64,000 nucleotides of DNA from Myxococcales bacterium (GTDB taxonomy: Bacteria > Myxococcota_A > Polyangia > Palsa-1104 > JAEUJZ01), in the NCBI GenBank assembly GCA_016794505.1, contig JAEUJZ010000073.1:81754-145753 (forward strand), read 5' to 3'. Position 1 is the stretch's first letter. Each line of letters begins with the position of its first letter. Positions 1 to 9,078 of this stretch are shown one piece after another. A model generated the notes under the pieces. That model had not been told where the DNA came from. It searched no databases and saw only the letters and a list, made by a program, of their open reading frames with translations. Both the position numbers and the translations under genes were made by a program.

Positions 1-782
1 CCCAGGCTCAGATAGCGATGACTCAGGCCACGGGCCAACCCTGGCCGCAGCAAAAGCGGCGCCTGCTGCGCGAGAAGCTGCGCGTGGGCTTCGTGCGAGA
101 TCGCTTCGCGCGGGCGCGGCGACCACAGCGCAGTCAGCGGGCTGCACGCAAGCAGCGCCTGCAGCGCGGCGGCCCCCTGGCCATCGACGACCCCCGGCAG
201 CTCGGTCCAGCACAGCACGGAAAGGGTCAGCGCGTCTTGGTTGGCTGCGGCAGCAGATGCAAGTTTCTTGCGTGTAAGTCCGCGCTGAACCGTCTCGTCA
301 AACAGGGTCTTCCGTCGCAGATCAAGCCGCGTCAGGCGAAACAGCGGCTCGATCAGCGCGTGTCGATGCAAGATCGTTGCATCTTCTGCTTGCCCTTCGG
401 TGGACCAAGCCAGGCTCAGCGCAGCCGCCTCGGCGCAGACGATGACTTCGCGCAGGACGCCATCGCGGGTCGCGCTGGACAGGCGCTGCGCTTCGGGTCG
501 AGCCAAAAACAACAGATCGTGCAGCGCAGCGAGTGCCGAGAGCGCCCCGGCATCGTCGGCCAACGACGGCAGCGGCGGCGGCAGGATCCCCTGGGCCAGC
601 AAGCGCTGCACACAGGCCTTGGCGACATCCTGGGCCAGCGGATCCTCGACAAGGCTCGGCGCCGCTTGCAGCACGTGCTGTGTTCCCTGCCAACCGAGCG
701 GCCGAGCGATCGCGACGTCGGCGCCGCGCAGAAGCGGTCGCACAAAGTCGCGCAGAAAGGACGCAGCCAGCGTGTACGACAT
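1..782 (-). CDS. Hypothetical protein, partial (C-terminus beyond window edge)
   Basis: An uninterrupted minus-strand frame runs from an ATG at 782 to the left edge of the window, giving about 260 residues with no stop. The protein begins MSYTLAASFLRDF and is rich in Leu and Ala, with predicted helices but no signal peptide, membrane segment or motif I recognise. The ATG lies 6 nt past the stop of the gene at 789-2546, and the whole run down from 7475 is spaced like one operon. That makes this the fourth gene of a DUF4175/TPR-peptidase operon. There is no good Shine-Dalgarno, so translation may be coupled to the gene before it. Function unknown. Confidence 0.7.
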   Translation of the reverse strand, partial: MSYTLAASFLRDFVRPLLRGADVAIARPLGWQGTQHVLQAAPSLVEDPLAQDVAKACVQRLLAQGILPPPLPSLADDAGALSALAALHDLLFLARPEAQRLSSATRDGVLREVIVCAEAAALSLAWSTEGQAEDATILHRHALIEPLFRLTRLDLRRKTLFDETVQRGLTRKKLASAAAANQDALTLSVLCWTELPGVVDGQGAAALQALLACSPLTALWSPRPREAISHEAHAQLLAQQAPLLLRPGLARGLSHRYLSL

Positions 783-788
783 GGGGGC

Positions 789-2546
789 TCACAGCGACGC
801 GTCATCGTCGGGCAGCGGGCTTCGCGAAGAGGAACCGCGGCCAGGCTCGCGCCCTGATGTGGCGGGTGCGGTGGGGGATGTTGCCGCGGGCAAGGCAACC
901 GGCTCGCGCAGGCTCAGAAGCGGGCCCCCGACAAGCGGCCACAGCCAACCCAGCGAGGGATAGATCGCCTGCGGCGGCGCTGGCTCGGCGACGGACAGAG
1001 CCTGAAGCTCGGCCAAGGGCAGGGCGTGCAGGCGCGCGACGATCAGGCTGCTGAGCTCGACCAGCGCGTCCGCAGGGAGCTCGATCCGCGCGATCGCTCG
1101 ACGCGCATCCAAGCTGGGCAGACCCGCGGCGTGGTCGGATGCGGCCGGCGCGCCGGGCTGCAAAAGCAGCCAGCTGTCCTCAGACGAGCTCAGCGCTCGG
1201 CGCAGCGCCGACGGAGGCAGGCGGGGCAGCACGCAGTGTCCAAGCGGCACCAAGATCTTGCGCGCCGCTTCATAAAACAGCTCGCCAAGCGGCAGGTGCG
1301 AGACATCGCCCAGGATCAAAAGCCCACCGTCGAGCGCCACCGCGCGCAGGCTGGCCAGCGCCGACGGGGGCAAGCGATAGGCAAGCCGCGAAAGCTGCGC
1401 AAGCTGCGACCACGGCACCAGCGCCGCAGCCGGCGAACAGTCGAAGGTCCGCTGACGCACCAGACCCAGCTCGACGCGGGCCAGCTGCGACAGGTCTTTG
1501 GGCAAGCTCGACGCGGCGGGCGCGTGGCGATCGGGCGCGACGTGATGACTCAGCGGGCGCGGCTCGTTCTTGCCTGGGGCCGTCGGCTCCATGTTGCGGA
1601 ATGGCTCGCCCGTTGGCTCGCCGAGGGCCTCGCTGGGCTGGACGATGAAGCGCGACGCGACAAACGGGCTTGCAGGCAGGGAGAGCAGACCGAGCGGCTC
1701 TGCCAAAAACAGGTGGCGCTGCCCGTCGGAAAATAAAGGCGAAAGCGACTGCAGGTTCAGCGGGTGGCTGTGGCCTAGCTCAACGGCGCTGCGCTCGGAC
1801 TGCGGCAGCAAGAAGTGCAGACCGGGCAAGCCCAGCAGGGCCCCGGCGGCACGGGCCAGTGAACCGGGCACCTGCAGCAGCGTGTACCGCGCGTCGGCGG
1901 ACTGGGTCGGATCGGGCAAGGCAACGCCCACTTCGATCTGGCGCAGCCACAGATAGCGCAAAAGACGCGGCAGCAGCGGCGACGGCACAAGCAGCCACAG
2001 CGGCTCGCGAACATCGTGCGAGTGCAGCGCGGCCTTGAGCCCGCCGATCGCAGGCAAAAGGCGCTGCTGGCAGATCAGCCGCGACAGAACCAGCTCGGCG
2101 ACACGGCGATAAAGCTGCGTCGCAAGCGGGGTATAAAAAACGTACTCTCCGTCGCTGCCTGCGTGAATCGCCTGCGCGTCATAGCCATAGGGGGCCTGCG
2201 CATCGCGATAGCGTACGAAGTGACGTCCGCTGCCCACCAAGAGCTGTCCGCCACAAAATGCCGCAGACCGCGCGAAGCGATCGAGCCCGCGCGAGTCGGC
2301 CAAGCGAACGAACACAGCATAGGCCTGCCCACCGATGGAACTGCGCAGCTCTTCGGCTCGCAGCGACGGAAAAAGCTCGCCAAGCGCGGTCTCGCCGGAA
2401 GCGATGCGCAAAAGCGAGAGCAGCTGGTCAAGGCTGTGCAGCACGATCGCCGCTTCGTGACCGATGACGATGCCGCGCGCATCTTGCGTGAGTCCAGGCA
2501 CGACAAACGCCCGGCCAGATCGCCCCGCAGCGACGGGCTCTAGCAC
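789..2546 (-). CDS. Hypothetical protein, about 585 aa
   Basis: This is an unrecognised protein. I chose the GTG at 2546 because it sits 4 nt after the stop of the upstream TPR/peptidase gene (2551-2553). The frame stays open up to 2714, but that extension would overlap the neighbour by over 150 nt. The product has a soluble-looking first half and a Pro/Ser-rich stretch near residues 310-345. A second Leu/Ala-rich half ends in a low-complexity, probably disordered Pro/Ser/Thr tail. No transmembrane helix, signal peptide or catalytic motif is evident. Its position between a periplasmic-type peptidase gene and another unknown gene suggests an envelope-related role, which is inference. Confidence 0.75.
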   Translation of the reverse strand: MLEPVAAGRSGRAFVVPGLTQDARGIVIGHEAAIVLHSLDQLLSLLRIASGETALGELFPSLRAEELRSSIGGQAYAVFVRLADSRGLDRFARSAAFCGGQLLVGSGRHFVRYRDAQAPYGYDAQAIHAGSDGEYVFYTPLATQLYRRVAELVLSRLICQQRLLPAIGGLKAALHSHDVREPLWLLVPSPLLPRLLRYLWLRQIEVGVALPDPTQSADARYTLLQVPGSLARAAGALLGLPGLHFLLPQSERSAVELGHSHPLNLQSLSPLFSDGQRHLFLAEPLGLLSLPASPFVASRFIVQPSEALGEPTGEPFRNMEPTAPGKNEPRPLSHHVAPDRHAPAASSLPKDLSQLARVELGLVRQRTFDCSPAAALVPWSQLAQLSRLAYRLPPSALASLRAVALDGGLLILGDVSHLPLGELFYEAARKILVPLGHCVLPRLPPSALRRALSSSEDSWLLLQPGAPAASDHAAGLPSLDARRAIARIELPADALVELSSLIVARLHALPLAELQALSVAEPAPPQAIYPSLGWLWPLVGGPLLSLREPVALPAATSPTAPATSGREPGRGSSSRSPLPDDDASL

Positions 2547-2550
2547 GGCA

Positions 2551-4269
2551 TCAGCCCTTGCCGCCAAGCAGTCGACAGGCCCAGGCGGCGCGCTCGCGCT
2601 GCGGCGTCGCTTGCCCAAGCTGTTCATACGCGCGCAAAAGGCCGCAGTGCGTGCTGGGATCAAAGGGATTGGTGGCGATGGCTGCTTCCAGAAGCGGGAT
2701 CGCGCGACGGGCATCGCCCTTTTTCAGCCAGGCACTGCCGAGGGCGGCGTTGATGCCAGGAAGCTCTGCGTAAAGCTCACGCGCCGGCTCTAGCGCGTCG
2801 ATGGCGCGATCCGGCTCGTCCAAGGTCAGGTAGGTGCGCCCCAGCTTCAGCGCCACCAAAGGATGACTGCCGCCGAGAAGCGCCTGCGCTTTTTCGTACT
2901 CGATGGCCGCCGCTGAGTATCGCCCGCGGGCCCGCAAAAGACCCGCCACGCGAATCAAGCCACGCGCCTTGGGATCCTGAATCTCGCCGCTGTCTTCTTC
3001 TTCGACGGCGTGTACGTCCTTCTGCCGATCGCCTGGGGCCTTGCTGGCCGGTGGACGCCCTTTGCGAAAGTGCAGCCGCGACGAAAACAGGCTGCCCTTG
3101 CTGCGCAGCTTGCGACCGCGCAGCCAGCCTTTCCACGAGCGCTCGAACTGCGCGAACGAGCCACCGTACGCGACGGCGATCGCCTGCTCGTCGCTGCGCC
3201 CCAACGATAGCTCGCGCACGATGCGCCGTAGGCCTGGCCAGCCAAGCTTGCCGTGCAAAAACTCGACGGCGGTATAGACCTCGGCAAAGGCCAGCGCCGT
3301 GTCCTCTTGCGAAGGCAGCTTGGCCATCGAGGGCGACATCTGGGCAAACGTGATCAAGCGGCCTTTGGAAAGCGCATTCGAAAGCAGGTTTTCCATCTGC
3401 GGTGTCAGCCCGCCACCCGACGGAGCCCGCCAGCGGCGCTCTTGAAACTTGGCCAAGCCCTCGTGCAGCCAGATCGGCACGGTATTTCGCGATACGCGGC
3501 TGACGATGTAGTGCGTGTATTCGTGCGTCAGCGTGTCGATCCAGGGATAGCCGCGCACCAGGGCCCGCGGCGACACGATCATTAAGCGATTCCACTTACA
3601 CAGCGCGATGGTGCCGCTCGTCTCGATCTCTTTGATCGTCAGCGTCGAGACGCGCGACAGATCGACGATGTCTTCATAGATCTCAACCCGCACCGGGCCG
3701 ACCGGCTGGGCCAGGCTGGGCTCGGCGATGTCGGCGAAGTCTTCTCCGAGAGCGGCCCAGGCTTTTTCCAGCGCCTCAGCAGCATAGGGCACCAGCACTT
3801 CGTCGCGGCCACGGCGATAGCGGATCAGGAAGTGCCCACCGGCCGAGCGCTGTTCGGCAAAGCCGCGCGTCACATCGGCGGTGGACGCCGCAAGCTCAGC
3901 CAGTCCGCGCACGTCGGCGGCTTCAGCCGGCGGCAGGTGCAGGGCCAGGACGGCAGCCCGCAGCAGCTTGGCCGCTCCGTCGTAGTCGCCTTGGTGAAAC
4001 AGAAGCTGAGCGCGCACCAGATCGACTTCGGGATCGCTCTTGTTCTGACCCACGACGGTCGCAAGCTGCGCCGCCGCCTCTTCGACACGCCACTCAGAAA
4101 GCAGCCGCTGCACCAGCACCAGTGCGTCGGTCTTGCCGCGCACCGCCTGGCCCGCCCCTGCAAGCAGAAGCGAACACAGAACAAGGCTCAGCAGCCCATA
4201 AAGCCGCACGCTGCGTCGACGCCACCACCGCAGTCGCGAGCGTCGCAAAGGGAAAGCATTCGCCGCCAT
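2551..4269 (-). CDS. TPR protein with peptidase-MA-like HExxH domain
   Basis: The N-terminus has a run of Arg/Trp followed by a hydrophobic segment (about residues 22-42), so it is a signal peptide or membrane anchor. A central domain carries HEYTH followed by a downstream HEGLA glutamate, the zinc-binding layout of peptidase-MA-like gluzincins. TPR-like helical repeats lie before the domain (about 55-125) and near the C-terminus (about 440-560). It is probably an extracytoplasmic metallopeptidase or a scaffold built on that fold; the substrate is unknown. The ATG at 4269 overlaps the stop of the upstream DUF4175 gene (TGATG), so the two should be translationally coupled. Family assignment rests on the HExxH motif and TPRs. 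Confidence 0.85.
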   Translation of the reverse strand: MAANAFPLRRSRLRWWRRRSVRLYGLLSLVLCSLLLAGAGQAVRGKTDALVLVQRLLSEWRVEEAAAQLATVVGQNKSDPEVDLVRAQLLFHQGDYDGAAKLLRAAVLALHLPPAEAADVRGLAELAASTADVTRGFAEQRSAGGHFLIRYRRGRDEVLVPYAAEALEKAWAALGEDFADIAEPSLAQPVGPVRVEIYEDIVDLSRVSTLTIKEIETSGTIALCKWNRLMIVSPRALVRGYPWIDTLTHEYTHYIVSRVSRNTVPIWLHEGLAKFQERRWRAPSGGGLTPQMENLLSNALSKGRLITFAQMSPSMAKLPSQEDTALAFAEVYTAVEFLHGKLGWPGLRRIVRELSLGRSDEQAIAVAYGGSFAQFERSWKGWLRGRKLRSKGSLFSSRLHFRKGRPPASKAPGDRQKDVHAVEEEDSGEIQDPKARGLIRVAGLLRARGRYSAAAIEYEKAQALLGGSHPLVALKLGRTYLTLDEPDRAIDALEPARELYAELPGINAALGSAWLKKGDARRAIPLLEAAIATNPFDPSTHCGLLRAYEQLGQATPQRERAAWACRLLGGKG

Positions 4270-7200
4270 CAGCGTATGAGCTCCTCGTAGTACTGCTTAA
4301 CCTGATCGCGGTACTCGGCAGGCGCCTCGCGCTTGGCGGCATCCAAGATGTCCTGCCGAAATTCCTTGGGTGCGCGGTAGTCTTCGGCGCCAGGGATCTT
4401 GACCGGCTCGCGGTCGCTTCGGCTGCCCGCACCGTCGCTGCGTGGGCGACGCGCCTGCTGCACCTGGCGCTGCAGTTGTCCCAGCTGATCCAGCGCCTGT
4501 CCCTGGGCAGACACCGCCCCGCGTGGTGCCAGCCGCCCCAGCTCGCCTTCGGACTGCTGCATATGACCCTGCGCCTTGCGCAAGAGCTCACCGGCTTGCT
4601 GCGCCAGTCTCTCCATCGCGGGCGCTTCTTCTTTTAGCTGCTGGCCGCGCTTGCCGACATCGCGCCCCAGCTCGCCACTGCGCTTGCGTAGAGCCTCTTG
4701 CTCGGCGCGCAGCTCGGTCATCTGTCGACGCTCTTGTGGCGACAGCAGGTCTTCCGGCTGCGGCAGCGCTTTTCCGATCTCGGCTTCGATCTCGGCGGCC
4801 AAGTTGCGCGCTTGCTCGGCCTTGGCGCGCGAGCGACCGATGCGCACGCGCTGCCCCCAGCGCGAGGCCTGTTCCTCGCTGCGCAGCTCGCCCTCGATGC
4901 GCTCCAGAGTCTGCCCGGCTTCTTCCGCCATGGCCCGCGCTTCGTCGAGATCGCCCTGCTCTACCATGCGCGAAAGATCGTCCAAGCGGCGCTGGGCTTT
5001 TTCCATCTCGTCGCTGCCCCACGGCCCAAGCGGCGCGACATCGACCTCAGCGATCAGCTTGCGCAGGCGCGCCACTTCCGGCAGCAGCTTGCGCGACAGA
5101 GCCTCGGCGCGATCGCGCACCATCTGACGAGCGCGAGCACTGGCGTGCTGCTTTAGCTCCTCGGTGCGGCGCTTGAGCAGCTCTTCGTCATGCACAAGAT
5201 CGCTGATGCGATTCTCTAGCTCGGCCAGGGCTTTTTCTTCGGCGGTGAAGCGCTCTCTTCGGTAGCCGCGCAGGCCCTGTTCCATGCCTTTGATCAGGCC
5301 GTCTAGGACCTGCGACATGTGCTCGAATTCGGCGGCGGCGCGCTCAATGTCGCCTTTCTGCAAGAGATCGCGCATGCGATCCAGCCGCGCCTGCATGTCG
5401 TTCTGACCGAGCGCTTCGCGGTTCAAGAACTCGTCGGGAACTTCCTGCCCCAGGCGCTGCGCACGCTCGGCCAGCTCGGCCAAGCGGCGCTCAAAGGCCC
5501 GCAGCTCGCGCTCGATTTCGCGACGCAGCGCTTCGCTGGGTGTCCGCTTGTAATCGGCCAGAAGCTGCCGCATGCGCTCGCGCAGCGACGACATCTCGTC
5601 CCCAATCGCCAGCAGCTCCTCCATGCGCTGACGACCGATGAGGTCGTCGATCAGCAGCGTATCGCGCTCTAGCTCAACGACGTGGCGCTCATTCAGGCCG
5701 CTTACTTCTTTGCCCGAAAGCGCCTTGCGATAGGCCGCGGCGGGGCCTTGCGTGCGACGGCTGCGCAGCTCACTGAGCAGGGCTTCCTCTTCTTGCGTCA
5801 GCTTGCCCAAGCGGCGACCGATCTCTTGCAGTGTCGACCGCAGATCCTTGCTGCCGTTGTTCGCGCTGTCCGACGGACCTTGCGCGATGCGCCCCAGCTG
5901 AACCAAGAGCGCTTCCGACTTGCGATGCACGCTCTGCAAGCGTTCCCAGGCATCCAAGAGCGGCTCACGCGGGTCTGCCCCAGGCGCTTGCGCAGCTGGA
6001 CTCGTGGCCGACGCGCTCGCTGTCGTGGGCAGAGCTTTTCCCCAGTCCAGGCGATCCCCCAGAAGCTGGATGGCTTGTTCGCGCAGCTGTTCCTGACTGG
6101 CGAGCAATGCATCGGCTTTTTCGCGCGGGCTGAGCACGTGCAGAACATACGAGCGCGAGCGGCCGACGTTGGGCCCGCTTACGGTGTCCAGATCGCGCGC
6201 TTCCATGAAATAGACGACGGTGGTGCCTGGCGACAGATCGATCTCGCTGAGATCCCATTCCATCTTGGCAGCCACGTTGCGTACGGGAGCGGCGCGGGTT
6301 GCATCCGATTTCTTGCTGCTGTCGACGGCGCTGCGCACACGCTTGCGGCGCTCGCCACCAGTTCCGATCTTGTAGACCAGATCGACGTCGCCCAAGCCCA
6401 GGTCGTCTTCCGCGCTGTAGCCAAGCTCGATCCGACGCACGGATGTGACTTCCAGCTCATCGGCGGGAGCAAACAGCTCGACGCGCGGTGGCTGATCGCG
6501 CTCGATGTCGATGCGATGCGAGTCGCGCTCTCGCACGCGGTCTTGATAGCCGCGCTCGATGATGAAGTGATACGAGCCGCTCTGCTGCGCCGTAAACGTC
6601 GCGATCAACAGCGGATGATGCGGTCCTTCGACGCGCGGAGGCGGTCGCACGATCTGCACCGGCACCGTCTGCTTTTTGCCTTCAAGCTGCAGCACCGCGT
6701 GGGCGCGCTCGGCGGGAATCAGGACACGGGCCTCAATGCGCACCTCGGTACCTGGCAGCACCGTGATATCGCCCGACGAGCTGGGCACGACCCGCGGCGG
6801 CAAGGCGGTATAGCGCGGATAGTTCAAGAGCAGGCGCAGATCTCCCAGCAGCGGACCGTCGCTGACCGCCGTGGGATTCGGCGGTGGCGACTGCACAAGC
6901 AAGCGCGCCCCTTGAACCATGGCCCCCAGGCGCAGCACGAACAAAAAGACGACGCCACCTGCGCACAGCGCCACACGCAACAGGGGACGCCAGTCGACCA
7001 GTCGACGCAGGTCCAAGGTGGCAGCGGCGGCGGCGGTGCGCTGGGCAAGCTCGGCCACCAAGCTCGGCGAGCAGCCAGGCGGCGGGGACTGCTGCAGCTC
7101 GACAACCGACAAAAGATCCGACTGCAGATCAGGAACCATGGCGCCGATATAGCGAGCGATGTCGTGATCGCTGGGTGGCACGCGCCACGAAAAATGAAAC

Positions 7201-7475
7201 AGCACCGCCGCCGCACCCAGCACCGAAAGCAGCCACACCACCGAGACGGGCAGCCACACCGCCGACGGCCCAAGAAGAATGGCGGCGGTGCTGAGCCCGC
7301 CCAAGCTCACCAGCGAGGCCGTGAGCCAAATCAGCGATTTTCGCGCCAGATCTCGTCGCTGCAGCCGGCTGCGCACCCGCCGAAAAAAGCCCGAAAGCGG
7401 CGATGCGTCGACTCGTTCAAGCGACGGCCGCGACGGTCCGGGAGTGTCTTTATCGCTGTCTGTGCTGAAGTCCAT
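4269..7475 (-). CDS. DUF4175-family membrane protein with long coiled coil
   Basis: A protein of about 1068 residues. The ATG at 7475 is preferred over an upstream extension because it precedes the conserved layout directly. Two hydrophobic helices lie near residues 45-70 and 72-95, and a third near 150-175. Beta-rich extracytoplasmic sequence follows to about 450, then a long charged Arg/Glu/Leu coiled coil (roughly 480-1000) and a conserved C-terminal tail ending near YYEELIR. This architecture matches the DUF4175 (TIGR02302-type) proteins, whose molecular function is not established. The gene heads a four-gene minus-strand operon and its promoter must lie in the 7476-7871 gap shared with the divergent sigma-factor operon. 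Confidence 0.85.
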   Translation of the reverse strand: MDFSTDSDKDTPGPSRPSLERVDASPLSGFFRRVRSRLQRRDLARKSLIWLTASLVSLGGLSTAAILLGPSAVWLPVSVVWLLSVLGAAAVLFHFSWRVPPSDHDIARYIGAMVPDLQSDLLSVVELQQSPPPGCSPSLVAELAQRTAAAAATLDLRRLVDWRPLLRVALCAGGVVFLFVLRLGAMVQGARLLVQSPPPNPTAVSDGPLLGDLRLLLNYPRYTALPPRVVPSSSGDITVLPGTEVRIEARVLIPAERAHAVLQLEGKKQTVPVQIVRPPPRVEGPHHPLLIATFTAQQSGSYHFIIERGYQDRVRERDSHRIDIERDQPPRVELFAPADELEVTSVRRIELGYSAEDDLGLGDVDLVYKIGTGGERRKRVRSAVDSSKKSDATRAAPVRNVAAKMEWDLSEIDLSPGTTVVYFMEARDLDTVSGPNVGRSRSYVLHVLSPREKADALLASQEQLREQAIQLLGDRLDWGKALPTTASASATSPAAQAPGADPREPLLDAWERLQSVHRKSEALLVQLGRIAQGPSDSANNGSKDLRSTLQEIGRRLGKLTQEEEALLSELRSRRTQGPAAAYRKALSGKEVSGLNERHVVELERDTLLIDDLIGRQRMEELLAIGDEMSSLRERMRQLLADYKRTPSEALRREIERELRAFERRLAELAERAQRLGQEVPDEFLNREALGQNDMQARLDRMRDLLQKGDIERAAAEFEHMSQVLDGLIKGMEQGLRGYRRERFTAEEKALAELENRISDLVHDEELLKRRTEELKQHASARARQMVRDRAEALSRKLLPEVARLRKLIAEVDVAPLGPWGSDEMEKAQRRLDDLSRMVEQGDLDEARAMAEEAGQTLERIEGELRSEEQASRWGQRVRIGRSRAKAEQARNLAAEIEAEIGKALPQPEDLLSPQERRQMTELRAEQEALRKRSGELGRDVGKRGQQLKEEAPAMERLAQQAGELLRKAQGHMQQSEGELGRLAPRGAVSAQGQALDQLGQLQRQVQQARRPRSDGAGSRSDREPVKIPGAEDYRAPKEFRQDILDAAKREAPAEYRDQVKQYYEELIR

Positions 7476-7741
7476 GCCTTGAGGCTGCGATCGATCCGTC
7501 GCTGCTGTGCCCAAACGTAGAGCCGAATCTGCGGCGCAACCCACGACGGATGTCGGGTCGAGCCTGAGCGCTATGCACAGGTATTATTCCCCGACTGGCC
7601 AATTCGGCGAAAGATCCTGCGCGCCGGATGTGCGGCAAATTTACATGGGATGCATCGCGGGGTTCTGGCACCCACCGACCAGGCGCTGGCGACGCGCTGC
7701 AGAGGAGGCCACAGCGAGGCAAATGCCGTCGTCTTGTCGCC

Positions 7742-7769
7742 GAACTTCTGATATGGACCTGCCATCAAA
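7742..7769 (+). promoter_or_regulatory. Predicted ECF (RpoE-type) promoter
   Basis: GAACTT at 7742-7747 is followed after exactly 17 nt by TCAAA at 7765-7769. This matches the -35 (GAACTT) and fits the looser -10 (TC-rich, ending in A) of RpoE-type ECF promoters, and it lies upstream of an ECF sigma gene, as expected for autoregulation. Transcription would start near 7776, leaving a leader of about 95 nt. Confidence 0.6.
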
Positions 7770-7783
7770 CCTGATAACGTAGG

Positions 7784-7802
7784 TTCACACTGTTCGTGTG
7801 AA
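7784..7802 (+). promoter_or_regulatory. Perfect 7-bp hairpin in sigma-factor leader
   Basis: TTCACAC and GTGTGAA form a perfect 7-bp inverted repeat around a 5-nt loop (7791-7795). It lies about 15 nt after the ECF promoter -10 element, near the predicted transcript 5' end, so it could be an operator or an RNA stem. No U-tract follows, so it is not a typical terminator. Confidence 0.45.
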
Positions 7803-7871
7803 TGACCAACCACGGACTCCGTCTGTTGCTGTCAGCGATTACGCAAGAGATGGGGCCAGACATGGCGGACC

Positions 7872-8573
7872 TTGACGGCCAAAGCCACCGAGCCAAGCAA
7901 GCAAGCAACCTCCGAGAGCGCGGGACCTGCGTCTGCGGCGACGGCGGACAAGGCGGCTTTGCGTCAGGACGAGGCCGCCCTGATCGAGCGCATCCGTCGT
8001 GGCGATCGGGCAGCCTTTCGTGTGCTGGTCGACCGGTACCAGCGACGAGTGTACTCGCTGGCCTTGGGCTTTGTGCGCGATCCCGACGAGGCGCGCGATA
8101 TCTCGCAGGAGGCCTTTCTGAAGGTGTACCGCCACTTGGACACCTTCCATGGGCAGTCCAACTTTTACACCTGGCTGTATCGCATAACGGTCAACCTGTG
8201 CATCGATCTGCGACGCAAGGCGGGGCGCGGCAACCAGTCGGAATTCGACGAGCGCATCGCACACGAGGAAGCAGGCAGCCCAGCCGATGCGCTGTCGCCG
8301 GGTCGCCTGCGCTTCGATCCAGCGAAGGCCTTGCACAACCGCGAGCTTCGCGAACGCTTGCAGGCCGCACTCGAACAGCTCAGCGAGACGCACCGCTCGG
8401 TGCTGTTGCTGCGCGAGATCGAGGGCCTGTCCTACAAAGAAATTGCCGAAGTCCTCGACTGTCCCGAGGGCACCGTGATGAGTCGACTGTTTCATGCACG
8501 ACGGCTGATGCAGCAGATGCTGCTCGATTTCACCGAGCCTGGCTCACCTAAGGAGGCGGCCAAATCGGCCTGA
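7872..8573 (+). CDS. ECF RNA polymerase sigma factor (RpoE-like)
   Basis: A sigma-70 family protein of 233 residues. After an Ala/Ser-rich leader, sigma region 2 begins around residue 40 (RAAFRVLVDRY) and contains the DEARDISQEAF core-binding motif. The linker is followed by region 4 with its helix-turn-helix (LSYKEIAEVL, then GTVMSRLFHARR). It redirects RNA polymerase to a small regulon under envelope or other stress. The start is a TTG at 7872; no in-frame ATG exists between it and the preceding in-frame stop at 7803, although a shorter start is possible. The next gene, 7 nt downstream, is its probable anti-sigma factor, and a GAACTT-N17-TCAAA promoter lies upstream. Confidence 0.92.
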   Translation: MTAKATEPSKQATSESAGPASAATADKAALRQDEAALIERIRRGDRAAFRVLVDRYQRRVYSLALGFVRDPDEARDISQEAFLKVYRHLDTFHGQSNFYTWLYRITVNLCIDLRRKAGRGNQSEFDERIAHEEAGSPADALSPGRLRFDPAKALHNRELRERLQAALEQLSETHRSVLLLREIEGLSYKEIAEVLDCPEGTVMSRLFHARRLMQQMLLDFTEPGSPKEAAKSA

Positions 8574-8580
8574 CACCCAC

Positions 8581-9078
8581 ATGGCATCGCGTGATCAACT
8601 GCTCAGCAGACTGCACGACAACGAACTTCCAGCGGCCGAAGCAGACGCGCTGCGCGCCGAGCTTTCACCCGAAGAACAGCAGAAGCTTGTGGCGCTTTCG
8701 GACGTGGATGCTGCGCTCAAGAATGCCCTTTTGCCGACGGAAACCGAGCTGGCTGGGCTGGACCTTTGGGCCGGACTTTCCGACAAGCTCGACGCGGCAA
8801 ACGCAGCGCCCGCAGCTCAGGTCATCGCCCTTGAATCGGCGCGCAGTCGGCGGCGTCGATCGATTGGCATCACCGCGATCTTCAGCACGCTGGCGGCCGC
8901 CGCTGGCCTTTTGCTCTTGCTGCGGGCGAAGCCGGCCATCAGCAACCGCTGTGACATCGAAGAGCTGGAAGTTGCTGGCGAGAACGCCACCGTCATTCAC
9001 ATCCCCGACGAGCACGGCCGCGAGACGGCGCTCATCTGGTTTGACCACCAAGAGACCGATCAATGGGAAAGTTTGTGA
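8581..9078 (+). CDS. Single-pass anti-sigma factor (inferred)
   Basis: A 165-residue protein. Its N-terminal cytoplasmic part starts MASRDQLLSRLHDNELP and resembles zinc-less anti-sigma domains with a Glu/Leu-rich helical bundle. An Arg cluster (RSRRRRS) is followed by one transmembrane helix at about residues 96-116 and a short extracytoplasmic tail rich in Asp/Glu/His. Size, topology and position immediately after an ECF sigma gene are typical of a membrane anti-sigma factor that sequesters the sigma factor until a signal arrives. No HxxxCxxC zinc motif is present. The 3' end overlaps the next gene by 16 nt. Confidence 0.78.
   Translation: MASRDQLLSRLHDNELPAAEADALRAELSPEEQQKLVALSDVDAALKNALLPTETELAGLDLWAGLSDKLDAANAAPAAQVIALESARSRRRRSIGITAIFSTLAAAAGLLLLLRAKPAISNRCDIEELEVAGENATVIHIPDEHGRETALIWFDHQETDQWESL

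Larger units (their letters stand above)
7476..7871. other. Divergent intergenic region (396 bp)
   Basis: This gap separates the minus-strand DUF4175 operon from the plus-strand ECF sigma operon. It holds the predicted ECF promoter (7742-7769) and a hairpin (7784-7802), both listed separately. It has short AT-richer patches such as the one around 7581-7590. The small open frames within it have no ribosome-binding sites or recognisable products. Confidence 0.6.

Noticed and set aside
5682..7520. Long plus-strand open frame (612 codons) antisense to the DUF4175 gene
   Set aside because: It is rich in Arg, Gln and His with no domain, mirrors the codon pattern of the minus-strand gene, and has no ribosome site. 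GC-rich genes commonly leave such shadows.
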